A DNA stretch of 64,000 bases from Paraburkholderia graminis C4D1M (GTDB lineage: Bacteria > Pseudomonadota > Gammaproteobacteria > Burkholderiales > Burkholderiaceae). How positions within the stretch are numbered: position 1 is the first letter of the stretch; every line of letters starts with the position of its first letter. The notes under the pieces were generated by a model. It saw only the letters and a program-made list of their open reading frames with translations. It was not told where the DNA came from and searched no databases. The translations under genes were made by a program, and so were the position numbers. Positions 35,675-44,215 of the stretch are shown here, piece after piece. Location of the stretch: positions 124,001 through 188,000 of the forward strand of contig NZ_ABLD01000001.1 of NCBI RefSeq assembly GCF_000172415.1, in the 5' to 3' direction.

Positions 35675-36742
35675 TCAGCTCGCGTGGGCGAACGCCCAGC
35701 AATCGTTCGCGGGGAATTCGATCCAGTGGCGCCCGGCCGCGCGCGGCACGTTGCCGAATGCGCGCAGACGCAGCTCGCCGCAATGAAACAGGTACTCCCA
35801 GCGGTCGCCGAGATACATCGACGTGATCAGGTCCGCTTCGAGGCGATTCGCGCCCGGACCGTCGGCGACCTGCACGCGCTCGAGGCGAATCACCGCCTGC
35901 ACCTGCTGGCCGGCCGTCAGCGCTTCGCGCGCTTGCGCCTGCAATTGCCAGCCGTCGCCGGCCAAGGTCACGCGCTCCCCGTCGATCGCGGCCACGCGCG
36001 CGTCGATACGGTTGTTGCTGCCCATGAATTCCGCGGTGTAAAGCGAACGCGGCTCGCCGTACAGTTCCGCGGGCGTGCCTTCCTGTTCGATGCGGCCATT
36101 GCGCAGCAGCAGGATGCGGTCGGACATCGCCATCGCTTCGGTCTGATCGTGCGTCACGCAAAGCGCCGAGAGACCGAGCGACACGATCAGTTCGCGCAGC
36201 CAGGCGCGCGCTTCCTCGCGCAGTTTGGCGTCGAGATTCGACAGCGGTTCGTCGAGCAGAATGACGGGCGGGTTGTAGACGAGCGCGCGCGCAATCGCGA
36301 CGCGTTGCTGCTGGCCGCCGGAAAGCTGATACGGATAGCGCGCGGCCAGATGACCGAGACCGAGCTGATCGAGCGCGCCTTGCACGCGCTTTTTCTGCTC
36401 GGCCGCCGACACGCGCCGCAGCTTCAATCCATAGCCGACGTTTTCCGCGACGGTGCGATGCGGCCACAGCGCATACGACTGAAACACGAGACCGAGCGAG
36501 CGCTGCTCGACCGGCAGATCGGCGTGCGTGGCGCCGTCGAAGAACACCTTGCCGTCGAGTTCGATGCGCCCCGACGAAGGCTGCTCGAGACCGGCGACCG
36601 CGCGCAGCAGCGTCGTCTTGCCGCTGCCCGACGCGCCGAGCAGGCACACCACTTCGCCCGGATTCAGTTCGAACGACACGCCCTTCAGAATCGGGTTGTC
36701 GCCATAGCTCAGAAAGAGGTTGTCGACCGAGAGCTTATCCAT
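35675..36742 (-). CDS. ABC transporter ATPase of the FbpC/PotA type
   Basis: A 355-residue ATPase. Walker A is GASGSGKTT, the Q-loop is VFQSYALWPH, the signature is LSGGQQQR, Walker B is VILLDEPLSNLD and the switch His is in VTHDQTEAMAM. A C-terminal TOBE extension of about 110 residues follows. It matches the FbpC/AfuC/PotA subfamily for iron, polyamines, phosphonates or organophosphates. The ATG overlaps the permease stop by 8 bases (ATGGATAA), so expression is coupled. Located between the porin and the permease gene. Confidence 0.9.
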   Translation of the reverse strand: MDKLSVDNLFLSYGDNPILKGVSFELNPGEVVCLLGASGSGKTTLLRAVAGLEQPSSGRIELDGKVFFDGATHADLPVEQRSLGLVFQSYALWPHRTVAENVGYGLKLRRVSAAEQKKRVQGALDQLGLGHLAARYPYQLSGGQQQRVAIARALVYNPPVILLDEPLSNLDAKLREEARAWLRELIVSLGLSALCVTHDQTEAMAMSDRILLLRNGRIEQEGTPAELYGEPRSLYTAEFMGSNNRIDARVAAIDGERVTLAGDGWQLQAQAREALTAGQQVQAVIRLERVQVADGPGANRLEADLITSMYLGDRWEYLFHCGELRLRAFGNVPRAAGRHWIEFPANDCWAFAHAS

Positions 36743-38504
36743 GAAGTTTCACTCCGAAGCGCAGGGCCACGCCGAGCCCGGCGCCGACCATCGCGATGTT
36801 GATGACAGAAAGCGCCGCGACCTGATCGACCGCGCCGGTCGCCCACAGCGACACGAGCAGCGCGCCGATCACTTCGGTGCCGGGCGACAGCAGATAGACG
36901 GCGGTCGAATACTCGCGCTCGAAGATCATGAAGATCAGTAGCCATGCGGCGAGCAGGCCGAAGCGCACGAGCGGCAGCGTCACGTCGAGACTGACGCGCG
37001 AACGCGTGCCGCCGACGCTGCGTCCCGCTTCCTCGAGTTCGGGGCCGACTTGCAGCAGCGCGCTTTGAATCAGGCGCATGCCGTACGCGAGCCAGACGAC
37101 CGTGTACGCGATCCAGATGCTCCACATCGAGTTCTTCAGCTCTTTCACGCCCGGCACGAAGAGAAAGATCCACAGGAACGCGAGGCCGGCGAGCAGACCC
37201 GGCACGGCGCGCGGCAGCAGCACGAGGTAATCGAGCAGGCGCGTCGCCCAGTCGTTGCGGCGATGGCCGGCGAACGCCACGAGCGAATAGAAGCCCACCG
37301 CGAGCGCGCCGCCGAATATGCCGATGCCGAGCGTGTTGAGGATCGCGCGAACCAGGTTGTCCTGTTCGAACAGTTCGGTGAAGTTGGCGAGCGTGAGCAC
37401 GTCGGCGAGATTCACGCCTTCGCCCCAGTTCGTGACGAACGCGCGCAGCGTGATGCCCGAGATCGGCACGAACACGGTCAACAAGAGCCACAGCGCGACG
37501 ATCGCGAGCGCGACCCAACGCCATGCGCCGAGCGGCAGCACGGTCTGCCGTCCGGCCTTGCCTTTCACGGTGACGAAGCGGTTCGCGCGCTTGAGGAGGC
37601 TGCGTTGCAGCAGCACGAGCGGAAACGTAATCGCGACAATGCACACGGCGACCGCGGCCATCAGGTGATACGACGGCACGCCGAGCTTGTTGGTGAGCTT
37701 GTACAGATAAGTGGCGAGCACGAGGTGGCCTTCGGGATCGCCGAGCACGAGCGGCAGGCCGAACACTTCGAAGCCGAGGAAGAACACCAGCACGCCGGCG
37801 AAGAGCAGGGCGGGCAAGGTCATCGGCAGGCTCACGTCGAGCGCGACGCGAAACGGGCGCGCGCCCGCGACGCGCGCGGCTTCTTCGACGTCCGAGCCGA
37901 GATTGCGCAGCGCCGCCGACGAATACAGGTACACGTGCGGCACATGCGTGAGGCCGACGATCACCGTGATCGCAAGAATCGAGTACACGGTCCACGGCGC
38001 TTCGGCGCTGCCGAACAGCGTTTTCCACCAGACCGAATAGAAGCCGACCGGACCGGCCGCGACGACATAGCCGAACGCGAGCACCATCGGCGAAACGAAG
38101 ACAGGCGTGAGCAGCAACGGCTCGAGCCAACGGCGGCCGGGCAGGTCGGTGCGAACCATCAGGAACGCGAGAATGCCGCCGAGCGGAATCGAAATGAACA
38201 GCATGCCGCTCGCGATCACGAACGAGTTCTTCAGCGCGGACCAGAAATCAGGATCACTGAAGATAAACTCGAAGCCGGTGAGGCCGAGCGTGCGGTTAGC
38301 GTCGAAGAAAGGCGCATTGAGCACGCTCTGAAACAGGATGAAGCCGAGCGGCAGCGCCACGGCGACCGTCAGCACGGCGACGACGAGCCAGCGCAGCATC
38401 CCCGCCAACGGTTGCAGACGGCCGCGCGGCAACGCGCCGATGGGGCCGTCGTCAGCCGCGAGCGGCGCGGCGTCGCGAGGCCCGGTTGCGCTAGTAAAAA
38501 GCAT
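36735..38504 (-). CDS. ABC transporter permease, two fused domains (FbpB-like)
   Basis: A 589-residue inner-membrane protein with twelve membrane segments and two permease domains, as in FbpB/ThiP/AfuB. Each half has an EAA loop: SDVEEAARVAGARPFRVALD near residue 200, and PELEEAGRSVGGTRSRVSLD near residue 495. I chose the ATG at 38504 because AGGGGGAC precedes it; an open frame ten codons longer lacks such a site. A Pro/Ala-rich tail of about 30 residues precedes the first segment. It serves the adjacent ATPase and binding protein. Confidence 0.9.
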   Translation of the reverse strand: MLFTSATGPRDAAPLAADDGPIGALPRGRLQPLAGMLRWLVVAVLTVAVALPLGFILFQSVLNAPFFDANRTLGLTGFEFIFSDPDFWSALKNSFVIASGMLFISIPLGGILAFLMVRTDLPGRRWLEPLLLTPVFVSPMVLAFGYVVAAGPVGFYSVWWKTLFGSAEAPWTVYSILAITVIVGLTHVPHVYLYSSAALRNLGSDVEEAARVAGARPFRVALDVSLPMTLPALLFAGVLVFFLGFEVFGLPLVLGDPEGHLVLATYLYKLTNKLGVPSYHLMAAVAVCIVAITFPLVLLQRSLLKRANRFVTVKGKAGRQTVLPLGAWRWVALAIVALWLLLTVFVPISGITLRAFVTNWGEGVNLADVLTLANFTELFEQDNLVRAILNTLGIGIFGGALAVGFYSLVAFAGHRRNDWATRLLDYLVLLPRAVPGLLAGLAFLWIFLFVPGVKELKNSMWSIWIAYTVVWLAYGMRLIQSALLQVGPELEEAGRSVGGTRSRVSLDVTLPLVRFGLLAAWLLIFMIFEREYSTAVYLLSPGTEVIGALLVSLWATGAVDQVAALSVINIAMVGAGLGVALRFGVKLHG

Positions 38505-38616
38505 GAGTGTCCCCCTGCGGCGCAAAAGCCGCATATCGGCAGGTGTTCAACGAAAAAGCAGAGACGTTCGCGCGTGGCGGCGCGAACGTGTGCGCCTCTG
38601 TGTCAGGCGCGAGGGT

Positions 38617-39705
38617 TTAGCGCTTGATCGACTGTTGCCATTGCTTGAGGAATTCGAGGCGCTTCGACTGGTCGAGATAAACCAGCAGGCCCGCGCCGAT
38701 AGGAATCGGCTTCAGCGAATCGCCGAGCTGCTTCGTGAGGCCGGCCATCGACGTTTCGCCTTCCACGTCGGAGCGAATCGAGAACAAACTCGCCTGATTC
38801 GCGAGCAGGGTCTGGCCGCGCTGCGACAGCAGATAGTCGACCCACAGCTTCGCGGCGTTCGGGCTTTTCGCCTTCTTCGAAATGGTGACGAGGCGGCTCA
38901 CCACCAGCGTGTAGTCCTTCGGATAGACATAGCCGATGGAGGGATCTTTCTTGGCCTTGGTGAGCGCATACGAGCCGAGAATGTTGTAGCCGATCAGGTT
39001 CTCGCCCGACGAAATGCGCTCCATCATCGCGCCCGTGCTCGATTGCAGTTTCGGGCCGGTCGCGCCCATTGCCTTGACGAGATCCCACGTGACCTGCGGG
39101 TTCACGCGCGCGTCCTGCGTCAGATAGTTAAAGCCGACGCCGGACTTCTCGATGTCGTAAGTCGTGACCTTGCCTTTGAACTGATCGGGCTTCGATTGCA
39201 GCAGCTTGATGAGGTCGGCGCGCGTCTGCGGCACTTCGCCCGCGGACAAAAGGCGCTTGTTGTAGACGATCGCGAGCGGTTCATAGGTCGTGCCGTACGC
39301 CTGCTTCTGGTACTGCGCCCATTGCGGCAACTGCTTCGCCTCGGGCGATTCGTAAGTCGCCATCAGGCCGTCGTTGACGAGCTTCACCTGCAGGTCCATG
39401 GCCGAGCTCCACAGCACGTCGGCGCTCGTGCTGCTCGCCGCGTTTTCGCTGATGTAGCGGTTGTACAGCTCGGTGCTGTTCATGTCGTTGTACTCGACTT
39501 TCACGCCGTACAGGCTTTCGAAGTCTTTGATCAGCGGACGCACAAGCGCGGTGTCCGTGACCGAGTAGACGATCAGTTTTCCTTCTTTTTTTGCTGCGTC
39601 GACAGTGGCCTGATAATCGCCCGGATAACCGGCTGGGAACGCTGCCCATGTCGAATGTGCGGCGAATGCGGCAGCGGCGGCGAGAAGCTTTAAAGAGATA
39701 TGCAC
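38617..39705 (-). CDS. AfuA-type periplasmic substrate-binding protein
   Basis: A 362-residue binding protein of the COG1840/AfuA family. The signal peptide ends at about residue 21 (AAHSTWA), then FPAGYPGDYQATVDAAKKEG begins the mature part. Typical motifs are GKLIVYSVTDTALVRPLIKD and SADVLWSSAMDLQVKLVNDG. The Tyr-Tyr pair that binds ferric iron in FbpA is not apparent in the expected C-terminal region, so a ligand other than free iron, such as a sugar phosphate or organic acid, is possible. The start is GTG at 39705 with GGAGGAAGAC directly before it. It is the first gene of the importer operon and divergent from the two-component pair. Confidence 0.88.
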   Translation of the reverse strand: MHISLKLLAAAAAFAAHSTWAAFPAGYPGDYQATVDAAKKEGKLIVYSVTDTALVRPLIKDFESLYGVKVEYNDMNSTELYNRYISENAASSTSADVLWSSAMDLQVKLVNDGLMATYESPEAKQLPQWAQYQKQAYGTTYEPLAIVYNKRLLSAGEVPQTRADLIKLLQSKPDQFKGKVTTYDIEKSGVGFNYLTQDARVNPQVTWDLVKAMGATGPKLQSSTGAMMERISSGENLIGYNILGSYALTKAKKDPSIGYVYPKDYTLVVSRLVTISKKAKSPNAAKLWVDYLLSQRGQTLLANQASLFSIRSDVEGETSMAGLTKQLGDSLKPIPIGAGLLVYLDQSKRLEFLKQWQQSIKR

Positions 39706-39787
39706 GTCTTCCTCCAGAAAACATCATGTTGATTTTGTGAAGGCGAATGGTAAGAGACGCGCGCTTTCTGAACGCTTTCAATTTGCG

Positions 39788-39832
39788 AGGGAAATGCGTC
39801 ACAATGGACGAATTCGCCTCATGGATTTCCCT
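39788..39832. promoter_or_regulatory. Inverted repeat in the importer/two-component divergent promoter
   Basis: AGGGAAAT (39788-39795) and ATTTCCCT (39825-39832) are perfect 8-bp arms 29 bases apart in the 139-bp gap between the AfuA-type gene and the response regulator gene. It is a candidate regulator site or mRNA structure just before the regulator start. Confidence 0.35.
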
Positions 39833-39844
39833 GGGATTCTGTTC

Positions 39845-40516
39845 ATGCGTGTGCTGCTCGTCGAAGACAATCCGATTCTTTCCCGCTCGCTAACCGACGC
39901 GCTGACCAATGCCAAACTCACTGTCGACTGCATGCATGACGGCGAATCTGCCGATCACGTATTGCGCACGCAAGACTACGCGCTCGTGATTCTCGACATC
40001 GGTTTGCCGAAGCTCGACGGGCTCGAAGTGCTGCGCCGTTTGCGCGCGCGGCGCAATGCCGTGCCGGTGCTCATCTTGACCGCGCATGGTTCGGTGGAAG
40101 AGCGCGTGCGCGGCCTCGATCTCGGCGCCGACGACTATCTCGCGAAGCCTTTCGCGCTCACCGAACTCGAAGCGCGCGCGCGTGCGCTGCTGCGCCGCGG
40201 TCATGGTCAGGAGGCCTCGGTCGCGCAATGCGGCACGCTGGTTTACGACAGCGTCGATCGCGGCTTCACGCTCGACGGCGAACCGCTCGCGCTCACGCCG
40301 CGCGAACGTTCGGTACTCGAAGTATTGATCCTGCGCAACGGCCGCGCGATCAACAAGGAAACGCTGTCGGAGAAAATTTTCGGGCTCGACGAATCGGTGA
40401 ATGCCGATGCGATCGAAATCTACGTGTACCGTTTGCGCAAGAAGCTCGAGCGCAGTTCGGTCGGCATCGTCACGCTGCGCGGGCTCGGCTATCTGCTCGA
40501 AGCCAGGACGCCATGA
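39845..40516 (+). CDS. OmpR-family response regulator (TctD/QseB-like)
   Basis: A 223-residue response regulator. The receiver has the acidic pocket (LVEDNPIL), the phospho-accepting Asp in LVILDIGLPKLDG, Thr in LILTAHG and Lys in YLAKPFALTEL. The DNA-binding winged helix has LTPRERSVLEVLILRNGRAI and VNADAIEIYVYRLRKKLE. The TctD/QseB branch frequently controls carboxylate uptake and porin genes. The ATG at 39845 was chosen because it begins the receiver; the upstream frame lacks coding character. It overlaps the kinase start by 4 bases and likely controls the divergent importer and porin. Confidence 0.92.
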   Translation: MRVLLVEDNPILSRSLTDALTNAKLTVDCMHDGESADHVLRTQDYALVILDIGLPKLDGLEVLRRLRARRNAVPVLILTAHGSVEERVRGLDLGADDYLAKPFALTELEARARALLRRGHGQEASVAQCGTLVYDSVDRGFTLDGEPLALTPRERSVLEVLILRNGRAINKETLSEKIFGLDESVNADAIEIYVYRLRKKLERSSVGIVTLRGLGYLLEARTP

Positions 40517-41937
40517 CGCGGCCGGATCTGCGCGTGCGGGTCGCGCTATGGCTGCTGGTGCCGCTGTTATTGCTGCTCGCGCTGGATGCCTGGCTCACCT
40601 ATCAACGCGCAATGAACGCGGCACATGCGGCATTCGATCGCACGCTCGAATTTTCGTTGCGCTCGATTCGCGACGGCGTGCGTCTGCGCGACGGTCGCAT
40701 CGAAGTCGACTTGCCTTATCTCGCGCTCGAGATGTTCGAATCGAACGGCGGCGGCAACATCTACTATCAGATTCGCGAGGAACATGGCCGTGTGGTGACC
40801 GGTTATCCCGATCTGCCGGAGACGAAGAAGGTGCCGGCCGAGCCGTACAGCGTGCAGTTTTATGACGACGTATTCCGCGGCCGGCCGCTGCGCATCGCGA
40901 TGCTGCGGCTGCCGGTGCACGACGTGCCGAGTGCGCAAACGCGCGTGGTGCTGGTGAGAGTCGGCGAAACGATCGAGGCGCGCCAGGCGCTGGCGCGCGA
41001 GATCCTCACCGGCTCGCTGCAGCAGGAAGGCTTGCTGGTGATGCTCGCGCTCGGCATCGTGTGGCTCGGTGTCGCGCGCGGCTTGCGGCCGCTCAATCGT
41101 CTGTCGGCGAAAGTCGCGGCGCGCGCCGACGACGATCCCACGCCGCTCGATACCGTCGGCTTGCCGAGCGAGGTCGCGCCGCTCGTCGATTCGATCAACC
41201 AGTACATTGGCCGCACGCAGAAGATGCAGCTATCGCGGCGGCGCTTTTTCAACGACGCCGCGCATCAGTTGAAAACGCCGCTCGCGGTGATTCAGGCGGA
41301 GTCCGAACTGGCGCAGCGCGGGCTCGATGGCGTCGATGCGAACAGTGCTGGCCCGAGGCGTCACGGCGTCCATTTGCGGCGGCTGAACCGCGCGGTGCAG
41401 CAGGCGGTGCGTATCGTGCAGCAGTTGCTGTCGCTGTCGCGGCTCGATGCGGACAGCGGCTACACGGTCAGGCATGCCGCGGTGCCGCTGCACAAGGTCG
41501 CGCGCAGCGTGACGCTCGACTGGTCGCCGGTGGCGCGCTCGCGCGGCATCGACCTCGGCTTCGAGCAGGAGACGCGCGTCGACGTGACGGGGCAATCCGA
41601 TCTGCTCGCGGAACTGGTAGGCAATCTGATCGACAACGCGATCCGTTATTCGGGCGATGGCTCGGTCATTACCGTGCGGGTCGCGTGCGAGCACGGCGAG
41701 CCCTTGCTTCAGGTGATCGACAACGGGCCGGGCATTGCCGCGAGCGAACGCGACGCGGTATTCGAGCGCTTTTACCGCAGCGAGGCGACGCAGGCAGTGG
41801 AGGGCAGCGGGTTGGGGTTGTCGATTGTGCGCGAGATCGCGCGGGTTCATGGCGCGCGCGTCGAGTTGGGCGATGCGCGCGGCGGCGGGCTGGTGGTGAG
41901 CGTGTGGTTTCCGGCGGTCGTGCAGGAGGCGGCGTGA
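40513..41937 (+). CDS. Sensor histidine kinase (TctE-like)
   Basis: A 474-residue membrane kinase. It has an N-terminal membrane segment (VALWLLVPLLLLLALDAWL), a periplasmic domain of about 140 residues (NIYYQIREEHGRVVTGYPDL), a second segment near residue 175 (LLVMLALGIVWLGVARGL), HAMP, then the HisKA box with His in FFNDAAHQLKTPLAVIQAES. The HATPase domain has LIDNAIRYSGDG, VIDNGPGIAASERDAVFERF and GLGLSIVREIARVHG. The TctE N-terminal domain fold suggests sensing of a small carboxylate or phosphorylated compound in the periplasm. It is coupled to the response regulator by the ATGA overlap. Confidence 0.9.
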   Translation: MTRPDLRVRVALWLLVPLLLLLALDAWLTYQRAMNAAHAAFDRTLEFSLRSIRDGVRLRDGRIEVDLPYLALEMFESNGGGNIYYQIREEHGRVVTGYPDLPETKKVPAEPYSVQFYDDVFRGRPLRIAMLRLPVHDVPSAQTRVVLVRVGETIEARQALAREILTGSLQQEGLLVMLALGIVWLGVARGLRPLNRLSAKVAARADDDPTPLDTVGLPSEVAPLVDSINQYIGRTQKMQLSRRRFFNDAAHQLKTPLAVIQAESELAQRGLDGVDANSAGPRRHGVHLRRLNRAVQQAVRIVQQLLSLSRLDADSGYTVRHAAVPLHKVARSVTLDWSPVARSRGIDLGFEQETRVDVTGQSDLLAELVGNLIDNAIRYSGDGSVITVRVACEHGEPLLQVIDNGPGIAASERDAVFERFYRSEATQAVEGSGLGLSIVREIARVHGARVELGDARGGGLVVSVWFPAVVQEAA

Positions 41938-41984
41938 GGCGGGCTCGTGCGTTATCGCTGCGTTGCCCGTGGGTTATCGATGCG

Positions 41985-43202
41985 TTATCTGTGAATCGGA
42001 AAACTGCGTGCGAAACCCGTGGCCGGCGTCGTGCTATTCCATGTGGCGCCGTCCATGAACCGTTGCGTGGTTTCTTGCGCCGGCACCGCGACTTTCACGT
42101 GCGCGGCCGCCTCGCGATACAACTGCGTCTGATTGATGCGCTCGGCGATTTGCGCGTAATCGGCGCGTGCGTCGATCATTCCCCAGCGCTCGAATTGCGT
42201 CAGAAACCAGGCGCCCTCGAATGGCTGCGGATAGTTCACCGCGCCATCGTCGAAGAAACGCACCGGTAAACCGTGCGGCACCGACGCGGGAATCGCGTCG
42301 CCGAAACGCGCGGCGATCAATGCTTCGTCGATGCCGATAAATTCCGGCCGCGCGAGCCAGCGCGCGATCTCGTGGCGATGTCCTGGGCCGTCGAGCCAGC
42401 GGCACGCTTCGAGCATGGTCCGCACGAGCGCGCGCGCCGTGTTCGGATTTTCGTCGACGAAATCGCGCCGGCACGCGAGCACTTTCTCGGGATGGTCGGG
42501 CCACACTTCGCTCGTATAAGCGACCGTTCTGCCGACGCCTTGCGCTTCGGCCATCGCATTCCACGGCTCGCCCACGCACAGGCCGTCGAGCCCGTCTTCG
42601 GCGAGCGCGGCGACCATCTGCGGCGGCGGAATCACCACGCTTTCCACGTCGCGCAGCGGATGCACGCCTTGCGCGGCGAGCCAGTAATGCAGCCACATCG
42701 CGTGCGTGCCGGTCGGGAAGGTCTGCGCGAACACCGGCTTGCGGCCGAGCGCGGCGAGCGCCTTCGGCAACGTGCCGTGCGCGGCGAGCGCATCGGCGAG
42801 ACGGTTCGACAAGGTGACCGCCTGGCCGTTGCGGTTGAGCACCATCAGCACGGCCATGTCCGTTTGCGGACCCCCGAGCCCGAGTTGCACGCCGTAGACG
42901 AGGCCGTAGAGCGTATGCGCCGCGTCGAGATCGCCGGACAGCAGCTTGTCGCGCACGGCGGCCCATGACGGCTGGCGCGACAGTTCGAGCGTGAGGCCAT
43001 GCGCGTGGCCGAATTCGAGCAGCTTGGCGGCGACGAGCGGGGCGGCGTCGGACAGCGCGACGAAGCCGAGGCGCAGGTGCGTTTTCTCGAGCTGGCCGGA
43101 TGTGGACGACGAAGCCGACGACGAAGCCGACGACGAAGCGAGCGACGAAGCCGACAACGAAGCCGACGAGGATACGAGTGAGCTAACGGAGTTCATGGGC
43201 AT
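41985..43202 (-). CDS. nasS: Nitrate/nitrite sensor NasS (NrtA-like, no signal peptide)
   Basis: A 405-residue protein of the NrtA/CmpA nitrate-binding family. Motifs are LRLGFVALSDAAPLVAAKLL, FAQTFPTGTHAMWLHYWLAA and GLCVGEPWNAMAEAQGVGRT. It has no export signal; instead residues 6-36 form a Ser/Ala-rich stretch encoded by a 12-bp tandem repeat. A cytosolic NrtA-like protein next to an ANTAR regulator defines NasS, which holds NasT inactive until nitrate or nitrite binds. It starts 3 bases after nasT, so the two are one operon. The assimilatory reductase genes they would control are not in the window. Confidence 0.88.
   Translation of the reverse strand: MPMNSVSSLVSSSASLSASSLASSSASSSASSSTSGQLEKTHLRLGFVALSDAAPLVAAKLLEFGHAHGLTLELSRQPSWAAVRDKLLSGDLDAAHTLYGLVYGVQLGLGGPQTDMAVLMVLNRNGQAVTLSNRLADALAAHGTLPKALAALGRKPVFAQTFPTGTHAMWLHYWLAAQGVHPLRDVESVVIPPPQMVAALAEDGLDGLCVGEPWNAMAEAQGVGRTVAYTSEVWPDHPEKVLACRRDFVDENPNTARALVRTMLEACRWLDGPGHRHEIARWLARPEFIGIDEALIAARFGDAIPASVPHGLPVRFFDDGAVNYPQPFEGAWFLTQFERWGMIDARADYAQIAERINQTQLYREAAAHVKVAVPAQETTQRFMDGATWNSTTPATGFARSFPIHR
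43105..43164. repeat. Five 12-bp tandem repeats inside nasS
   Basis: GACGACGAAGCC is repeated five times with a few substitutions (43105-43116, 43117-43128, 43129-43140, 43141-43152, 43153-43164), and a partial sixth copy follows. On the coding strand the unit encodes a Ser/Ala run at the NasS N-terminus. In-frame 12-bp units could expand or contract without a frameshift. Confidence 0.85.
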
Positions 43203-43205
43203 GCT

Positions 43206-43781
43206 TCACTTGTGCGATTCAGCCGCCGCGACGACCGCGCGCGCGACCTCGGCGAGCTTCACACCCTGGTTCATCGCGCGTTTGCGCAGCGTGGCGTAGG
43301 CGGCGTGCTCGGTGATTTTCTGCTGATCCATCAGCAGGCGTTTGGCGCGGTCGATCAGCTTGCGCTCCGCGAGTTCGTTTTCGACCTGGGCGAGGCGTTC
43401 GCGCAGTTGCGATTCCTGTGCGAAGCGCGCGAGCGCGACCTCGAGAATCGGCGCGAGCCGTTCGGTTTCGAGCCCTTCGACGAGATACGCGGTCACACCC
43501 GCGCCGACGGCATCGCGGATCAACTGCTGGTTCGAGTCGTGGCTGAACATCAGCACCGGACGCGGCGCGGTGGCGTTCATCACGGCGAGCTGTTCGAGCG
43601 TGTCGCGCGACGGCGAATCGGTATCGATGATGATGACGTCCGGCCGCTCGCTCTGAACCGCGCTGTGCAGCGCGTGCGGCGTCGCGGTGCTGGCCAGCAT
43701 CTCGTAACCGAGCCTGGCGAGCGCGTCACGTAGGTCGCCTATCGGCTTATCGGTATCGGTGACGAGGAGGACACGCAGCAT
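43206..43781 (-). CDS. nasT: ANTAR-domain response regulator NasT (antiterminator)
   Basis: A 191-residue regulator with a pseudo-receiver (LRVLLVTDTDKPIGDLRDAL and DVIIIDTDSPSRDTLEQL) and a C-terminal ANTAR RNA-binding domain (AERKLIDRAKRLLMDQQKIT followed by EHAAYATLRKRAMNQGVKLA). NasT binds leader hairpins of nitrate-assimilation transcripts to prevent termination, and NasS sequesters it in the absence of nitrate. The ATG lacks a strong Shine-Dalgarno. Upstream, on its strand, is a good sigma-54 promoter match with NtrC-like sites, implying nitrogen-limitation control. Confidence 0.92.
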   Translation of the reverse strand: MLRVLLVTDTDKPIGDLRDALARLGYEMLASTATPHALHSAVQSERPDVIIIDTDSPSRDTLEQLAVMNATAPRPVLMFSHDSNQQLIRDAVGAGVTAYLVEGLETERLAPILEVALARFAQESQLRERLAQVENELAERKLIDRAKRLLMDQQKITEHAAYATLRKRAMNQGVKLAEVARAVVAAAESHK

Positions 43782-43815
43782 GGGGTAGTGGCAATCGACG
43801 GCTGAACATCGTTAA

Positions 43816-43831
43816 AGCAACTTGGATGCCA
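43816..43831 (-). promoter_or_regulatory. Sigma-54 (-24/-12) promoter of nasT-nasS
   Basis: On the minus strand the sequence is TGGCATCCAAGTTGCT, against the consensus TGGCAC-N5-TTGCW; the invariant GG and GC are exactly 10 bases apart. The predicted start is near 43805, about 24 bases before the nasT ATG. Two NtrC-like dyads lie about 90-135 bases upstream of that start, the usual enhancer distance. Confidence 0.75.
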
Positions 43832-43896
43832 GTGGCCGCGGAGCCTTGTGTACGAAGGGATTACGCACTGAGGCCGAGCTTTTTCGTGACGAGTGG

Positions 43897-43941
43897 CGCA
43901 CCGGGAAAGGGCATGCGTCGCGAATGCACCGAAGCGGCGCA
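43897..43941. promoter_or_regulatory. Two NtrC-like enhancer sites
   Basis: TGCACC-GAAGC-GGCGCA (43925-43941) differs from the NtrC consensus TGCACC-N5-GGTGCA at one of 12 positions. CGCACC-GGGAA-AGGGCA (43897-43913) differs at three positions. The two start 28 bases apart, roughly the tandem spacing used by NtrC. They stand upstream of the nasT sigma-54 match. Confidence 0.55.
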
Positions 43942-44215
43942 CAGCGGGCGATTCTTGAGAATTCTTAAGAAGGCGAGACGAACAGAACCCGCGACAAGAA
44001 TCGCAAGGCAACAGGCAACGGCTCGGAAGACATCGCGACGAGCGTCGCGACAAAAAATCGGCTGAAAAACGCGGCGAAAAACGCGCCGTTAAAAAACGCC
44101 TAAAAAGCGCCGCCGCTGCGCGCCGCTCAGGTTCGAACCGGGCCGAACTCGAGAAGGCGCGCCAATGGCTTCGCGTACAACGTTACTCTAGGGCCGCAAG
44201 GCAGAGGCCCACGCA

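Noticed and set aside
37050..38627. A 525-codon open frame opposite the FbpB-like permease
   Set aside because: Arg/His/Glu-rich low-complexity translation typical of the antisense of GC-rich genes. The opposite strand has a clear permease with two EAA loops.
43105..43164. CRISPR-like array
   Set aside because: The 12-bp units are directly adjacent with no spacers and lie inside the nasS reading frame.
43739..44065. Short open frames in the nasT-infA gap on both strands
   Set aside because: No ribosome sites or known motifs, and they overlap the sigma-54 promoter and NtrC-like sites.
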